A DNA stretch of 64,000 nucleotides from Sporosarcina sp. Te-1 (GCF_017498505.1 NZ_CP071798.1:3893501-3957500); one strand, 5' to 3'; numbered from the stretch's first letter, positions 8,744 through 16,916 are shown. Program-made: numbers and translations. The notes: generated by a model not told the origin, from the sequence alone.

Positions 8744-9490
8744 TTAAATTTTTCGCTTTAACACGGTTTGAGAAGCATCACGGACGTCTCGCGGATACAC
8801 CCCGAGCCCTTTATCGACATCTAGATCCAGGTTGCCGTTAAGCTTAAACGCAGACCAGATCAATTTTGAGCAGTTTTTCGCGCCGTTGTGTCCTGTGTTC
8901 CGGTTGTTTGCGAAATTCAGCGAGTACGGCTGCCCGATTTCGCCATACGCCCAGGACGTAGCATTCTGCTTGTTTGTGCTGCTCGTTGAAATCGATTTCA
9001 CGACAGCTCCTTTATCCACTTTCCGGACGTTTGCCGAAATGCTTCGGACACCTGATGGGTAGATCGATTCCACGATGACATTGCTAGAATAATAAAGCCC
9101 GACATGCCCATGATTAATATATGCAGTAGCAGAAGGAGTATAATAGAAATCTCCACGGGCACTTGGACCGACGATATAGAGGGCACCTGAATCTCCACCC
9201 TGTACTTCGGCATCACCGGAAATGGCATTTTCTTCAGCGAGCTGCTTTGCTTCTTCTTCGGCCATCTGGTTTTGCTTTTCCATTTCATTGTACATCGCTT
9301 CATAAATCTCTGCCTCGCTCATTCCAGTCGAAACTATCAGATCTTCCACTTGCTTGGCGAGCTCTTCGGCGGAAACGCCGGGTTGCATGGAGACGACTTG
9401 ATCTGCGTACGATACGGTCGATGCTTGGGCGGAGAATTGAGCACTACTAACAAGAAACCCTGTCAACACCATTGCGACAACTTTTTTCAT
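8744..9490 (-). CDS. Secreted permuted papain-like (YaeF/YiiX, NlpC/P60-related) protein
   Basis: The 248-residue product starts MKKVVAMVLTGFLVSSAQ and has a clear signal peptide ending near AQA. After a helical, Glu/Gln-rich segment (residues 30-85) comes a domain with a catalytic-looking histidine in NHGHVGLYY (near residue 128) and later a cysteine in KNCSKLIWSAF (near residue 212). That His-before-Cys order is typical of circularly permuted papain-like amidases of the YaeF/YiiX group. It probably acts on the cell wall or another amide bond outside the cell. The start at 9490 has AAAGGGAG upstream; the longer frame to 9559 has none. Two palindromes lie just upstream. Confidence 0.75.
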   Translation of the reverse strand: MKKVVAMVLTGFLVSSAQFSAQASTVSYADQVVSMQPGVSAEELAKQVEDLIVSTGMSEAEIYEAMYNEMEKQNQMAEEEAKQLAEENAISGDAEVQGGDSGALYIVGPSARGDFYYTPSATAYINHGHVGLYYSSNVIVESIYPSGVRSISANVRKVDKGAVVKSISTSSTNKQNATSWAYGEIGQPYSLNFANNRNTGHNGAKNCSKLIWSAFKLNGNLDLDVDKGLGVYPRDVRDASQTVLKRKI

Positions 9491-9514
9491 GAGAATCGCT
9501 CCCTTTGTGAAGTT

Positions 9515-9559
9515 GACTGGCCAGTCTGCCTTCAAAAATGTATGTTGTCCAACATACAT
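9515..9559. promoter_or_regulatory. Two perfect palindromes upstream of the papain-like gene
   Basis: GACTGGCCAGTC at 9515-9526 is a 12-bp palindrome. ATGTATGTTG at 9538 pairs with CAACATACAT ending at 9559 around a two-base centre. Both sit between the start codon and the likely promoter of the minus-strand gene. The second has the size and symmetry of a TetR-type operator, but no TetR gene is nearby. Confidence 0.6.
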
Positions 9560-9897
9560 AAACTATATCATATTTAATTGAATAGTAGAAATTTTGAATA
9601 AATACAAAGAATTGATTTTTTTATTAAGGAGAACTGTATATAATAGTGAATTTAATTGAGTGGAGACAATAGAATGCTTACCCAGCAAATAAGAGCTATG
9701 AGAAAAATAGGTAAAAGGAATAAAAGTTAATAGAACATTGGAAGGAGGGCTTGGAAGGAGGGAAGGAAAGAAGAATCATTTGGTTAGAGACAAATTAAGG
9801 AGTATAGAATGAAAATTTTAAATTATTTAAATTTGTATTGTCATACATTGTATAACTCCTTACAATATATTGCAATAGATGGATTGGAGGGGAAAAT
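9560..9897. other. AT-rich divergent intergenic region
   Basis: This gap separates the papain-like gene (minus) from the RRNPP regulator (plus). It contains a possible tiny reading frame at 9674-9730 (18 codons, basic, starting MLTQQIRAMRK) with GGAG eight bases upstream, which I cannot confirm, and the regulator promoter described separately. Confidence 0.5.
9838..9866 (+). promoter_or_regulatory. SigA-type promoter of the RRNPP regulator
   Basis: TTGTCA at 9838-9843 and TACAAT at 9861-9866 are separated by 17 bases, which puts transcription start near 9873, about 25 bases before the ATG. Confidence 0.65.
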
Positions 9898-11181
9898 ATG
9901 TATATTGGCAGCCGTATTCAAAAATTGCGGGAGGAAAAGGGACTATCGCAAAAGGAAGCTAGCTGCGGAATTATCTCCACTTCCCATTATAGTAATGTCG
10001 AGAGCGGACGCTTTGTGCCATCAGAAGACGTCCTGCGACTGCTTGCCGAACGGTTCGATGTCCCGGTTCCTTATTTTCTCGATACCCAAAAGCCGAATCC
10101 AGCTCTGCAAAAGCTTTTGGACGAGTATGAACAATTACTTTCTCTAGAGGTTGAACAGATCCGCCGTTTTACGACGAAACATGCCGCGAAATTTAGCTAT
10201 ATTCCTTCCATTCTACAAGAATTCACTTACAACGTATTAAAATATATTGATTTGGTGAAAACGGGGCAAGTTAGACAAGCCCAAAAACTGTATGCCAAAG
10301 AAATGATCCACCTCTCCCAAAAAGACTTGGAAACAAACAAACCACTCTTTATAAACTACCTGTATATATCCGGACTCTTTTGCTATTTTAATAAAAACTA
10401 TCGAGCGAGCATAGTATACTTTAGAGCCATCTTAGAATTGGCCAGAAGCGAAGAGACGATTGCGAAAACGTTTTACAATATGTCGTTGGCTTTCTTTCAT
10501 CTGTTTGATTATGCTGAAGCCTTGGATTATGTGAAAAGAGCCCAGCAGCAATACATGAATCTGCATAAATGGATTGCCGCGGGTGATTGCTATAACCTGG
10601 CTGCGACGATATTGATGGAACAGAACAAAGCAACAGAAGCAATGCGACAAATTCAAAAAGGATTCAGTGTCCTTGGAGACAGTGTTTCTGAAACATCCGC
10701 AAGGCTCTATCACAATTTAGCCTACATCCAGTTCAAGGAAAAAACCTACTATGATGCTTTGAAAACCATCAATCAATGCATTGAACTCAAGCAAAAGATG
10801 GGCAGCGAGAACCTCATCATTTCCTACACGTTAAAAATATCCATCTTATTTCACCTAGAAGACTTCATGGCAATTCAGGACAATTTGAAACAAATTCAGC
10901 AATTTACGTTACAGGAGCGAGAGAGTATCCAACTGCGTTATATAGAAACAAAAATGTATTATACGGTGCGGGAATTTCCTCTTTATGAAAAGAATATGCA
11001 AGGGTGCATCCAATATTTCCAGAGTAATGAAGAATGGAAATACTTGAAAGAAGCAGCCCGGCATTTTTCTATCTACTACGCCAACCAGAAAAAATATAAA
11101 ATGGCGCATCATTATCAAGACTTGTGCATCTTGTCGTACCAACGATTAACGATGGAAGTGAAGGGAGGTGAAATGGAGTGA
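9898..11181 (+). CDS. RRNPP-type quorum-sensing regulator (HTH plus TPR, NprR/PlcR-like)
   Basis: The 427-residue protein has an N-terminal XRE-type helix-turn-helix (residues 3-65, with RIQKLREEKGLSQKEAS and SNVESGR) followed by about 350 residues of TPR-like helical hairpins, for example YNMSLAFFHLFDYAEALDYV near 198 and YHNLAYIQFKEKTYYDALK near 273. That is the size and architecture of NprR and relatives, in which an imported short peptide binds the TPR groove and switches DNA binding. The start has GGAGG upstream. The stop codon overlaps the start of a small secreted-peptide gene, which is the classic arrangement for an RRNPP receptor with its own signal. Targets are unknown; the divergent papain-like gene is a candidate. 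Confidence 0.88.
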   Translation: MYIGSRIQKLREEKGLSQKEASCGIISTSHYSNVESGRFVPSEDVLRLLAERFDVPVPYFLDTQKPNPALQKLLDEYEQLLSLEVEQIRRFTTKHAAKFSYIPSILQEFTYNVLKYIDLVKTGQVRQAQKLYAKEMIHLSQKDLETNKPLFINYLYISGLFCYFNKNYRASIVYFRAILELARSEETIAKTFYNMSLAFFHLFDYAEALDYVKRAQQQYMNLHKWIAAGDCYNLAATILMEQNKATEAMRQIQKGFSVLGDSVSETSARLYHNLAYIQFKEKTYYDALKTINQCIELKQKMGSENLIISYTLKISILFHLEDFMAIQDNLKQIQQFTLQERESIQLRYIETKMYYTVREFPLYEKNMQGCIQYFQSNEEWKYLKEAARHFSIYYANQKKYKMAHHYQDLCILSYQRLTMEVKGGEME

Positions 11182-11309
11182 AGAAACGCTTCATGCTCTT
11201 TTGTGCCACATTCGGCATTTTATTTTCATTGGCTCTCAGCCCTGCTGCCTCTGCGGATTCAGTAATCAACGGCGAGCCAGAGGTTGGCCCGCCGCATGCG
11301 ACGAAGTAA
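11178..11309 (+). CDS. Secreted signalling pro-peptide (Phr/NprX-like)
   Basis: This 43-codon gene starts with GTG inside the regulator's stop (GTGA overlap), with AAGGGAGGTG about eight bases upstream. The product begins KKRFMLFCATFGILF, a positively charged then hydrophobic signal sequence, followed by a signal-peptidase site at SPAASA. That leaves a 17-residue export product, DSVINGEPEVGPPHATK. The size, secretion signal, position and tail match pro-peptides of RRNPP systems, whose mature 5-10-residue signals come from the C-terminal part. Which residues form the mature peptide cannot be read from sequence. An intrinsic terminator follows 23 bases later, so the pair is a complete unit. Confidence 0.8.
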   Translation: MKKRFMLFCATFGILFSLALSPAASADSVINGEPEVGPPHATK

Positions 11310-11332
11310 GATAGACATTATAGCTGAGTGTT

Positions 11333-11362
11333 CACGCTATTGAACAGGTAGCGTGTTTTTTT
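11333..11362 (+). terminator. Terminator of the regulator/pro-peptide operon
   Basis: CACGCTA and TAGCGTG form a seven-bp stem around a nine-base loop, followed by seven T. Confidence 0.85.
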
Positions 11363-11489
11363 ATTTGGTATTTGAAGTGCCTGAATCGAGAACAATACTA
11401 TGGGAAAAAAACAGTTTTGATTTCAATTTTTATGCCTTGTCTTTTCCTCTGTTTTGTGCTAGTTTAAAAAGACAATTCATAAAAACTTT

Positions 11490-11577
11490 CTAGGGTTCCG
11501 CCTTTTTAGGGACTGGTCCGAGAGAAAGTGCAAAGAATGATTCTTTGTCCACGGAGGGATAAAAGCCCGGGAGATAC
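11490..11577 (+). promoter_or_regulatory. Guanidine-I (ykkC) riboswitch aptamer
   Basis: The leader carries the conserved elements of the ykkC-I aptamer in order: CTAGGGTTCCG at 11490, ACTGGTCCGAGAG at 11512, CACGGAGGGA near 11550 and AAAAGCCCGGGAGA at 11561. It lies about 100 bases upstream of two SMR exporter genes, the usual target. Guanidinium binding would stabilise the aptamer and prevent the overlapping terminator from forming. Confidence 0.93.
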
Positions 11578-11610
11578 CACTACTACTAGTGGTATGTCCT
11601 GGGCTTTTTT
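11561..11610 (+). terminator. Expression-platform terminator of the guanidine riboswitch
   Basis: AAAAGCCCGGGA, which is also the 3' part of the aptamer, pairs with TCCTGGGCTTTTTT. An inner ACCACTA/TAGTGGT stem extends the hairpin. The shared segment makes the two folds mutually exclusive. Confidence 0.88.
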
Positions 11611-11677
11611 ATTTTTATCCGGGGATGAGTGTGTTTGATTGGGTGCAAAATAAAATCAGGTAAAGGAGTGTTTCGTA

Positions 11678-12019
11678 ATGTGGTGGTTTTTGGTTGTAGT
11701 GGCAGCACTTTTTGAAGTGGGCTGGGCAACGGGATTGAAGTATGCAAATGATGGGCTCACATGGACTCTTACAGTCGTGGCGATAATTATCAGCTTTGGT
11801 ACGTTAATTATCGCATCTACTCGACTTCCGGCCGCAACGGTCTATGCTGTCTTTGTAGGATTGGGTACATTAGGGACTGTTGCTGTTGACATCATCTTCT
11901 TCGGAGCTGACATTAATGTTGGAGTGATTGTGTTTGTTCTCTTGTTACTAGCCGGAGTAGTTGGATTAAAGTCTGTAACAGGCAGCAAAAAACAACAGAA
12001 GGAGGCTGACATGTTATGA
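11678..12019 (+). CDS. SMR-family guanidinium exporter subunit (YkkC/Gdx-like)
   Basis: The 113-residue protein has four hydrophobic segments and the conserved membrane glutamate in FEVGWATGLKYAND near residue 13, as in SugE/Gdx members. It has a GGAGTG ribosome-binding site and overlaps the next SMR gene by four bases. Because the operon is behind a guanidine-I riboswitch, the pair is expected to export guanidinium against protons as a heteromeric two-gene SMR system like B. subtilis YkkC/YkkD. Confidence 0.9.
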   Translation: MWWFLVVVAALFEVGWATGLKYANDGLTWTLTVVAIIISFGTLIIASTRLPAATVYAVFVGLGTLGTVAVDIIFFGADINVGVIVFVLLLLAGVVGLKSVTGSKKQQKEADML

Positions 12020-12333
12020 ATTGGGTCATTCTCATTCTTGCAGGGCTATCAGAAGTGGTCGGGGTGAATGGCATGCAACAAGTAGCGGCTGGAAAAAAGG
12101 GAACCGGTTTTACTTTCATGTTTTTAGGATTTGCCATCAGTTTATCTTTGCTATCTATTGCTATGGCCACCATTCCATTAGGTGTTGCGTATGCAGTATG
12201 GACCGGAATGGGGACGGTTGGAAGTGTAATCATTGGGATGATTTTTTACAATGATTCAGCGGATCGCAAGCGTATTTTCTTTCTTTCATTGATTATTATT
12301 GCAGTGATCGGATTGCGAGTTGTCTCTAATTAA
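12016..12333 (+). CDS. SMR-family guanidinium exporter subunit (YkkD/Gdx-like)
   Basis: This 105-residue, four-helix protein is the second half of the SMR pair. The membrane glutamate is in LSEVVGVNGMQQ near residue 13, and the GVAYAVWTGMGTVGS motif near residue 56 is characteristic of the SMR family. It has AAGGAGG upstream inside the preceding gene and starts within that gene's stop codon. Together the two would form an antiparallel efflux unit in the cytoplasmic membrane. Confidence 0.9.
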   Translation: MNWVILILAGLSEVVGVNGMQQVAAGKKGTGFTFMFLGFAISLSLLSIAMATIPLGVAYAVWTGMGTVGSVIIGMIFYNDSADRKRIFFLSLIIIAVIGLRVVSN

Positions 12334-12374
12334 CAATTGTGCAAACTTGAATAAAATAGTGGGAACTTAGGAGG

Positions 12375-12420
12375 AGCCTGTCATCAAGGGGGAAGTATGC
12401 CGAGTTGGTGACAGGCTTTA
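12375..12420 (+). terminator. Probable terminator after the SMR pair
   Basis: AGCCTGTCA and TGACAGGCT form a nine-bp stem with a long loop, followed by a weak T-rich tail (TTATTAATT). Confidence 0.6.
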
Positions 12421-12546
12421 TTAATTAGTTGAAAAATAGGGTGAATGGGAAGTCTAAGCTCTCGTCTTGCTTCAGTTAAAGTTGTTCTGCATACTTACTT
12501 CATAATTTTCTTCTATAATGTTTCTGGAAGCGAGGCGAAAGCGAAC

Positions 12547-13908
12547 GTGAATAGAATCTCTACGAAATTGACGGCATATTTTTTCATCACTGTATTGATT
12601 ATGGAAACATCACTGATGCTGTACCTCCATCGGAACATCATTGATTCGAGGACTGAGGAGGAGTTCAACCGTTTGTTGGCGAACGGCTCCAATCATCGGG
12701 ATGTGCTGACAACCTACTATTCCGAGACGACGATGAAACATATTGTCCTTATGGAGAAAGATGGAGATCGTGAGGTTCTTATAACTAACACACAAGGTGA
12801 AATTATAGCCAGCTCTGCTGAAGAAGAAGCGAGACTTTCAAAATACCTTACTCCCTTAGATGAAATAGACGCAGTGACGGATCAGATAATCGATGCGAAT
12901 TGGAGAGACATGCCTTATATCATTAGCGTCCATCCGTACTCTGTGGACTCGGGGCAGTCCGGTTACGTCATCATGTTCCAGAGTACTGCATCCATAAAAC
13001 AATTGGTTGCTAAATTGAACATGTATTTTGGAATGGCCGGCGTAACGAGTGTTACCGCTCTTTTCATTATCTACGCTCTTCTCTCTAAATTTTTGACGCG
13101 ACCTTTAATCCGAATGAAGGAAGCGACAGAAAAGCTAAGCAAAGGAGATTTTCATGTCAGCCTCCCGTCTATCGGAAAAGATGAGCTGGGTGAATTGTCG
13201 GGTTCGATTCAAAAGCTGGCTAATGATTTGGAACGTTTGACAGTGGAGCGCAATGAATTTCTAGCTTCCACCGCCCATGAACTGAGCACTCCCCTGACTT
13301 ATTTGAATGGGTATTCAAAAGTCGCAATGAGACAAGGCATTCCAGAAGATGAACGCAACCGGTATCTTGAAATTATTGCAGAGGAATCTGAACGCATGAA
13401 GGAATTGGTCAACAATTTATTGGACTTGGCCAAGTTGGACGAGAATTCATTTACCGTTTGTAAGGAGTATTTCTGGGCCAAAACTTTTATTCACCATGTA
13501 ATCAAGCTAGTCGAACCTTCCTTCGCGATAAAGAAGTTGGAGCTTGAAGTTGTGATGGATGAGGATTTTCAAATGTACGCAGATCCAATCCGGTTAGAGC
13601 AGATCGTCTTGAATTTATTGGACAATGCCCTGAAATATTCGAATGAAGAATCTACAGTTACGTTGGAAGTGTATAAGAAAGAAGATAAAACCGTCCTAGT
13701 GATTACGGATAAGGGTATTGGGATTCCTGAACAGGATCTTGCTTTTATCTTTGAAAAGCTTTATCGCGTGGAAAAATCTCGTTCACGATCCTTTGGTGGA
13801 TCCGGAATTGGTCTGTCTGTCGTCAAGGAACTTGTCGATGCTCATGGAGGTTCCATTGAAGTAGCCAGTCAGCTGGGTAAGGGCAGTACGTTTACAGTCA
13901 CTCTATAA
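12547..13908 (+). CDS. Two-component sensor histidine kinase
   Basis: The product (about 453 residues from the GTG at 12547) has a transmembrane segment near its N-terminus, an extracellular sensor of about 125 residues, a second membrane segment (GVTSVTALFIIYALL), a HAMP linker and a kinase core. The H-box reads AHELSTPLTYL, with Ser in place of the usual Arg; the N-box is LNLLDNALKYS, and GKGIG- and GSGIGLSVV-type G boxes follow. An in-frame start at 12445 has no clear ribosome-binding site, while GAGGC lies upstream of 12547. The response regulator follows 56 bases later. The signal is unknown. Confidence 0.85.
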   Translation: MNRISTKLTAYFFITVLIMETSLMLYLHRNIIDSRTEEEFNRLLANGSNHRDVLTTYYSETTMKHIVLMEKDGDREVLITNTQGEIIASSAEEEARLSKYLTPLDEIDAVTDQIIDANWRDMPYIISVHPYSVDSGQSGYVIMFQSTASIKQLVAKLNMYFGMAGVTSVTALFIIYALLSKFLTRPLIRMKEATEKLSKGDFHVSLPSIGKDELGELSGSIQKLANDLERLTVERNEFLASTAHELSTPLTYLNGYSKVAMRQGIPEDERNRYLEIIAEESERMKELVNNLLDLAKLDENSFTVCKEYFWAKTFIHHVIKLVEPSFAIKKLELEVVMDEDFQMYADPIRLEQIVLNLLDNALKYSNEESTVTLEVYKKEDKTVLVITDKGIGIPEQDLAFIFEKLYRVEKSRSRSFGGSGIGLSVVKELVDAHGGSIEVASQLGKGSTFTVTL

Positions 13909-13964
13909 TGGTCAGGAGCCGATAGGAGCACGAGTGGGCTAACATGCAGAAGGGAGGTCTCGTG

Positions 13965-14642
13965 ATGCAAACAATCTTGTTGGTCGATGATGAACAGAGA
14001 ATGCTGGACCTCATTGAGCTGTTCCTTCTGCCACACGGCTATAGATGCATCAAAGCGAATAGTGGGGAGAAGGCATTGGAACTGTTGGACAAAGAAATAG
14101 TCAGTCTTGTTCTTTTGGATGTGATGATGCCGAAAATGGATGGATGGGATGTGTGTCAAAAAATCCGTAAAACTTCTGATATCCCGATTATCATGTTGAC
14201 TGCACGATCGGATAAATTGGATTTAGTGAAAGGCCTGGAAACAGGTGCGGATGATTATATTACCAAACCTTTTGACGACCGGGAGCTGGTTGCCAGAATT
14301 CGGGCTATGTTGCGTCGCTTGCCGGCTTCAGAGGTGGAATCGGAAGTGATTGTGGAAGGCGGATTCAGGTTGGACAAAGAAACGTATGCGCTTCATTATG
14401 CTGATTTGCGGGTTCAATTGACACTCAAAGAATTTTTTATCATTGAAACGTTGCTTTCACGTCCAAAGAAGACATTCACAAGAGAAGAGTTATTGCAAGC
14501 AGCCTGGGACTATAATACATACACAGATATTCGGACGGTGGACTCGCATATCCGAAACTTGAGAGATAAATTAAAATCTGCAGGTTTCCCCATCGAAGAA
14601 TTTATTAAAACGGTTTGGGGAATTGGATATAAATGGAGATAG
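13965..14642 (+). CDS. OmpR-family response regulator
   Basis: The 225-residue protein has a receiver domain (LLVDDEQ at the start, phospho-acceptor Asp in LVLLDVMMPKMDGWD near 52, conserved Lys in YITKPFDD near 102) and a C-terminal winged helix ending in DIRTVDSHIRNLRDKL. A GGGAGG site favours the ATG at 13965 over the in-frame ATG at 13944. It is the partner of the kinase just upstream. The next gene starts 14 bases after its stop, suggesting a three-gene unit. Confidence 0.9.
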   Translation: MQTILLVDDEQRMLDLIELFLLPHGYRCIKANSGEKALELLDKEIVSLVLLDVMMPKMDGWDVCQKIRKTSDIPIIMLTARSDKLDLVKGLETGADDYITKPFDDRELVARIRAMLRRLPASEVESEVIVEGGFRLDKETYALHYADLRVQLTLKEFFIIETLLSRPKKTFTREELLQAAWDYNTYTDIRTVDSHIRNLRDKLKSAGFPIEEFIKTVWGIGYKWR

Positions 14643-14656
14643 GCGGTGAGTGAGCG

Positions 14657-15393
14657 GTGTATGGTTGGATGTCTGCGGTTAGTCAATGGATAACGGAACC
14701 TGTAACCGTTCTGCTTCAATCCTATGAGCATTATCCCCTCGTTGCTGCAATTCTCCTAGGCGTAGTTGGGGCGGCGGCGCCATGCCAACTGACGGGAAAT
14801 TTGAGTGCTATTACGATATATGGCAATCGCACAATTCAAATGAAGGATGACATGGCAGATATACTCGCTTTTATGGGTGGGAAAGTGGCAGTATTCAGTT
14901 TGCTTGGACTGCTCGCTTGGATGCTTGGCGATACATTCGCTACAACCGTAACGGGGTATTTTCCCCGGTTTTCCGTAAGTTGATCGGTCCATTGCTGATC
15001 GTGACGGGGCTTGTACTAATCGGATTACTTCCATTTGGTTTGTTCCAGAGAGTGAAGATACGTATTCCAATGAAACTGAAGAACGGAAAAATAGGTTCAT
15101 TTTTGTTAGGGGCCAGCTTTGCCCTTGCTTTTTCCCCGACGATGTTTGTCTTATTTTTCGTTTGGCTCATGCCCTTGGTGGTAACAACTTCTTATGGCTT
15201 GCTCCTGCCTGCTGTTTTCGGCGTAGCCACTTCTCTGCCGCTTCTCATCTTGTTATTGTTATTATGGTTTTTTGATGCGAAAAAACGTATCCTAAGGACG
15301 AGCAGGAAAGTGGGTAAGTGGGTGCAGCGTATGGCTGGGATGCTTTTGATACTAATTGGCATCGCCGATACACTTACGTATTGGAGTCTATAG
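14657..15393 (+). pseudogene. CcdA/DsbD-like membrane protein, frameshifted
   Basis: Two overlapping frames together give one polytopic protein of about 245 residues. The first part (GTG at 14657 to the stop at 14983) has a CcdA/DsbD-like GAAAPCQLTGN motif, the second part (to 15393) supplies the remaining helices (FLLGASFALAFSPTMFVLF and others). The switch falls close to 14962, where a CCCC run followed by GGTTTTCC would read correctly with one more C. It may be a real inactivation or a homopolymer sequencing error. Related proteins move electrons to extracytoplasmic thiols or transport cations or sulfite. It is linked to the two-component system upstream. Confidence 0.75.
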
Positions 15394-15424
15394 CTTATTG
15401 TGCACCCCGGCCTTATCTAGATTT

Positions 15425-16042
15425 TCAATACGTATGGGTACTAATTGGGTAAAGCTGTCCTTTGAATGCGAATGAAACCCTGCCCGTTTCCTCAGAAACT
15501 ACGAGTACAAGAGCATCACTTTGTTCAGTTAGCCCCAAAGCTGCACGATGCCGTGTGCCGAGCTTTCTTTCACCCGTGAACCTGCCGGACAAAGGAAGGA
15601 CATTCGTCGCTGATACAATTTTATTTCCATTCACGAGTACAGCCCCGTCATGAAGAGGATTTCCTGGGAAAAAGATGGATTCAAGCAAGGAATGGGTTAA
15701 TTCGGCACCAATTTCGATGCCCGGCTTTAAGAAGGGATCGAGGGAATCTTCCCGTTGAATCACGATTAAACCGCCATGTCTGAGGTTCGACATGTTCTGG
15801 ATACTCACTGACAACTCCGGATATTTATCTGTGAACGGAGACAAGTAACAGTTCAAATAGAAGGTGGCGGCTTGCATTTCAATCGAGAAAAAGTGTTCTT
15901 TAATTTTCTCGAAATTCCCGAGGAGGCAATCAGTTTCATCATTGATCGCTTCCAAATTAAGTTGTATCGCCTCGATAATCTGACGCATTTCCTCTTGCAG
16001 TATTTGTTTCATTGGTGAAAAATCACATGTTGGTTTGTCCAA
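15425..16042 (-). CDS. cdaS: Diadenylate cyclase, CdaS type
   Basis: The protein makes c-di-AMP from two ATP. The DAC domain shows the catalytic DGA motif in NPLHDGAVLV and the RHR motif in GTRHRAALG, with no transmembrane helices. In place of membrane helices there is an N-terminal helical region of about 70 residues, the layout of soluble, sporulation-associated CdaS rather than membrane CdaA or DNA-binding DisA. AAAGGAG lies ten bases upstream of a TTG at 16042; a further in-frame TTG at 16066 and an ATG 30 bases inside are alternatives. It stands alone, convergent with the CcdA-like gene. Confidence 0.88.
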   Translation of the reverse strand: MDKPTCDFSPMKQILQEEMRQIIEAIQLNLEAINDETDCLLGNFEKIKEHFFSIEMQAATFYLNCYLSPFTDKYPELSVSIQNMSNLRHGGLIVIQREDSLDPFLKPGIEIGAELTHSLLESIFFPGNPLHDGAVLVNGNKIVSATNVLPLSGRFTGERKLGTRHRAALGLTEQSDALVLVVSEETGRVSFAFKGQLYPISTHTY

Positions 16043-16180
16043 ACAAATGCATCTCCTTTGGTTCAATGTAAACTATGTCGTCTAAAGTGTATCCACGTGG
16101 AAATGATTTAAACTTGATGTTTAAAGGGAACCAAAGTGTAAAAGAATGAGTAGGAAGCCTTTAAGTTGAGGTGAGAGGAT

Positions 16181-16516
16181 ATGAATGTCGTAACAGTTTT
16201 TGGTGGAGAGAGTTTTGAGGTGGAAACAGGGAAGAAGTTAGTATTAGCACTAGAGGATAACGGAGTCAATATTTTGCATCGCTGCGGCGGGAACGCAAAA
16301 TGTACAACGTGTCGAGTGGAAGTGATGGCAGGCGGGTACCAAGAAGTGACCCATAAGGAGAAAAAGGCATTTACGGACAAAGGGATTGATAACCTGTTAC
16401 ATGACGATTGCTTGCGCTTGTCTTGCCAAATTATTGTGAATGGCGATATTACAGTCCGTCCGATTTTAACTGTTGAAAGTACTGGAAAGTCTGCCGGTCC
16501 AAGACCTGCAGACTGA
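16181..16516 (+). CDS. 2Fe-2S ferredoxin
   Basis: The 111-residue protein has a plant-type ferredoxin fold. Cluster ligands appear as Cys35, Cys41, Cys44 and Cys82 (pattern C-x5-C-x2-C...C in HRCGGNAKCTTC and RLSCQI); Cys77 is an extra cysteine. It is a soluble one-electron carrier of the type found as a stand-alone small gene in Bacillales. It has GAGGTGAGAGG upstream of the ATG and a terminator 90 bases after the stop, so it is monocistronic. The redox partner cannot be told. Confidence 0.9.
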   Translation: MNVVTVFGGESFEVETGKKLVLALEDNGVNILHRCGGNAKCTTCRVEVMAGGYQEVTHKEKKAFTDKGIDNLLHDDCLRLSCQIIVNGDITVRPILTVESTGKSAGPRPAD

Positions 16517-16605
16517 AGGATGGGGTGCGCTACGTGACAGGAAAGAAATATAGATAGATCGCAACCATTATGACCCCAGGCCCATGGGATATCATGCAAT
16601 CCCAT

Positions 16606-16635
16606 CCTCGCCTTTGAACCCAGGCGGGGTTTTTG
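16606..16635 (+). terminator. Terminator after the ferredoxin gene
   Basis: CCTCGCC pairs with GGCGGGG around a ten-base loop, followed by TTTTTGAATT. The 280 bases after it, up to 16916, contain nothing I can identify. Confidence 0.75.
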
Positions 16636-16916
16636 AATTAAAATTATTCCATGCACGTTCTGTACCGTGTTTGATTTTGAGCAACTGAACTAAGAATAAT
16701 GAATTATATGTGCTGTGGATAAAAATATTATCATTAAGAATGCAGCCAGGGAAGAATTAAATGGACTATGTTAAGGAGAAAAGACATAGTTATTGTTTTT
16801 GTGGCAAATGAAAAAGCACCCCCTTCAGTTGATACATTGATCATACTAGGAGGTGCTGAGTATTGATGTGCGCTATTTAATTGGGGGCTTATCTAGTTAA
16901 GCTTTCTTTCTGCAAA

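Noticed and set aside
9809..10147. 112-codon frame overlapping the start of the RRNPP regulator
   Set aside because: It overlaps a well-supported gene in another frame and contains that gene's promoter.
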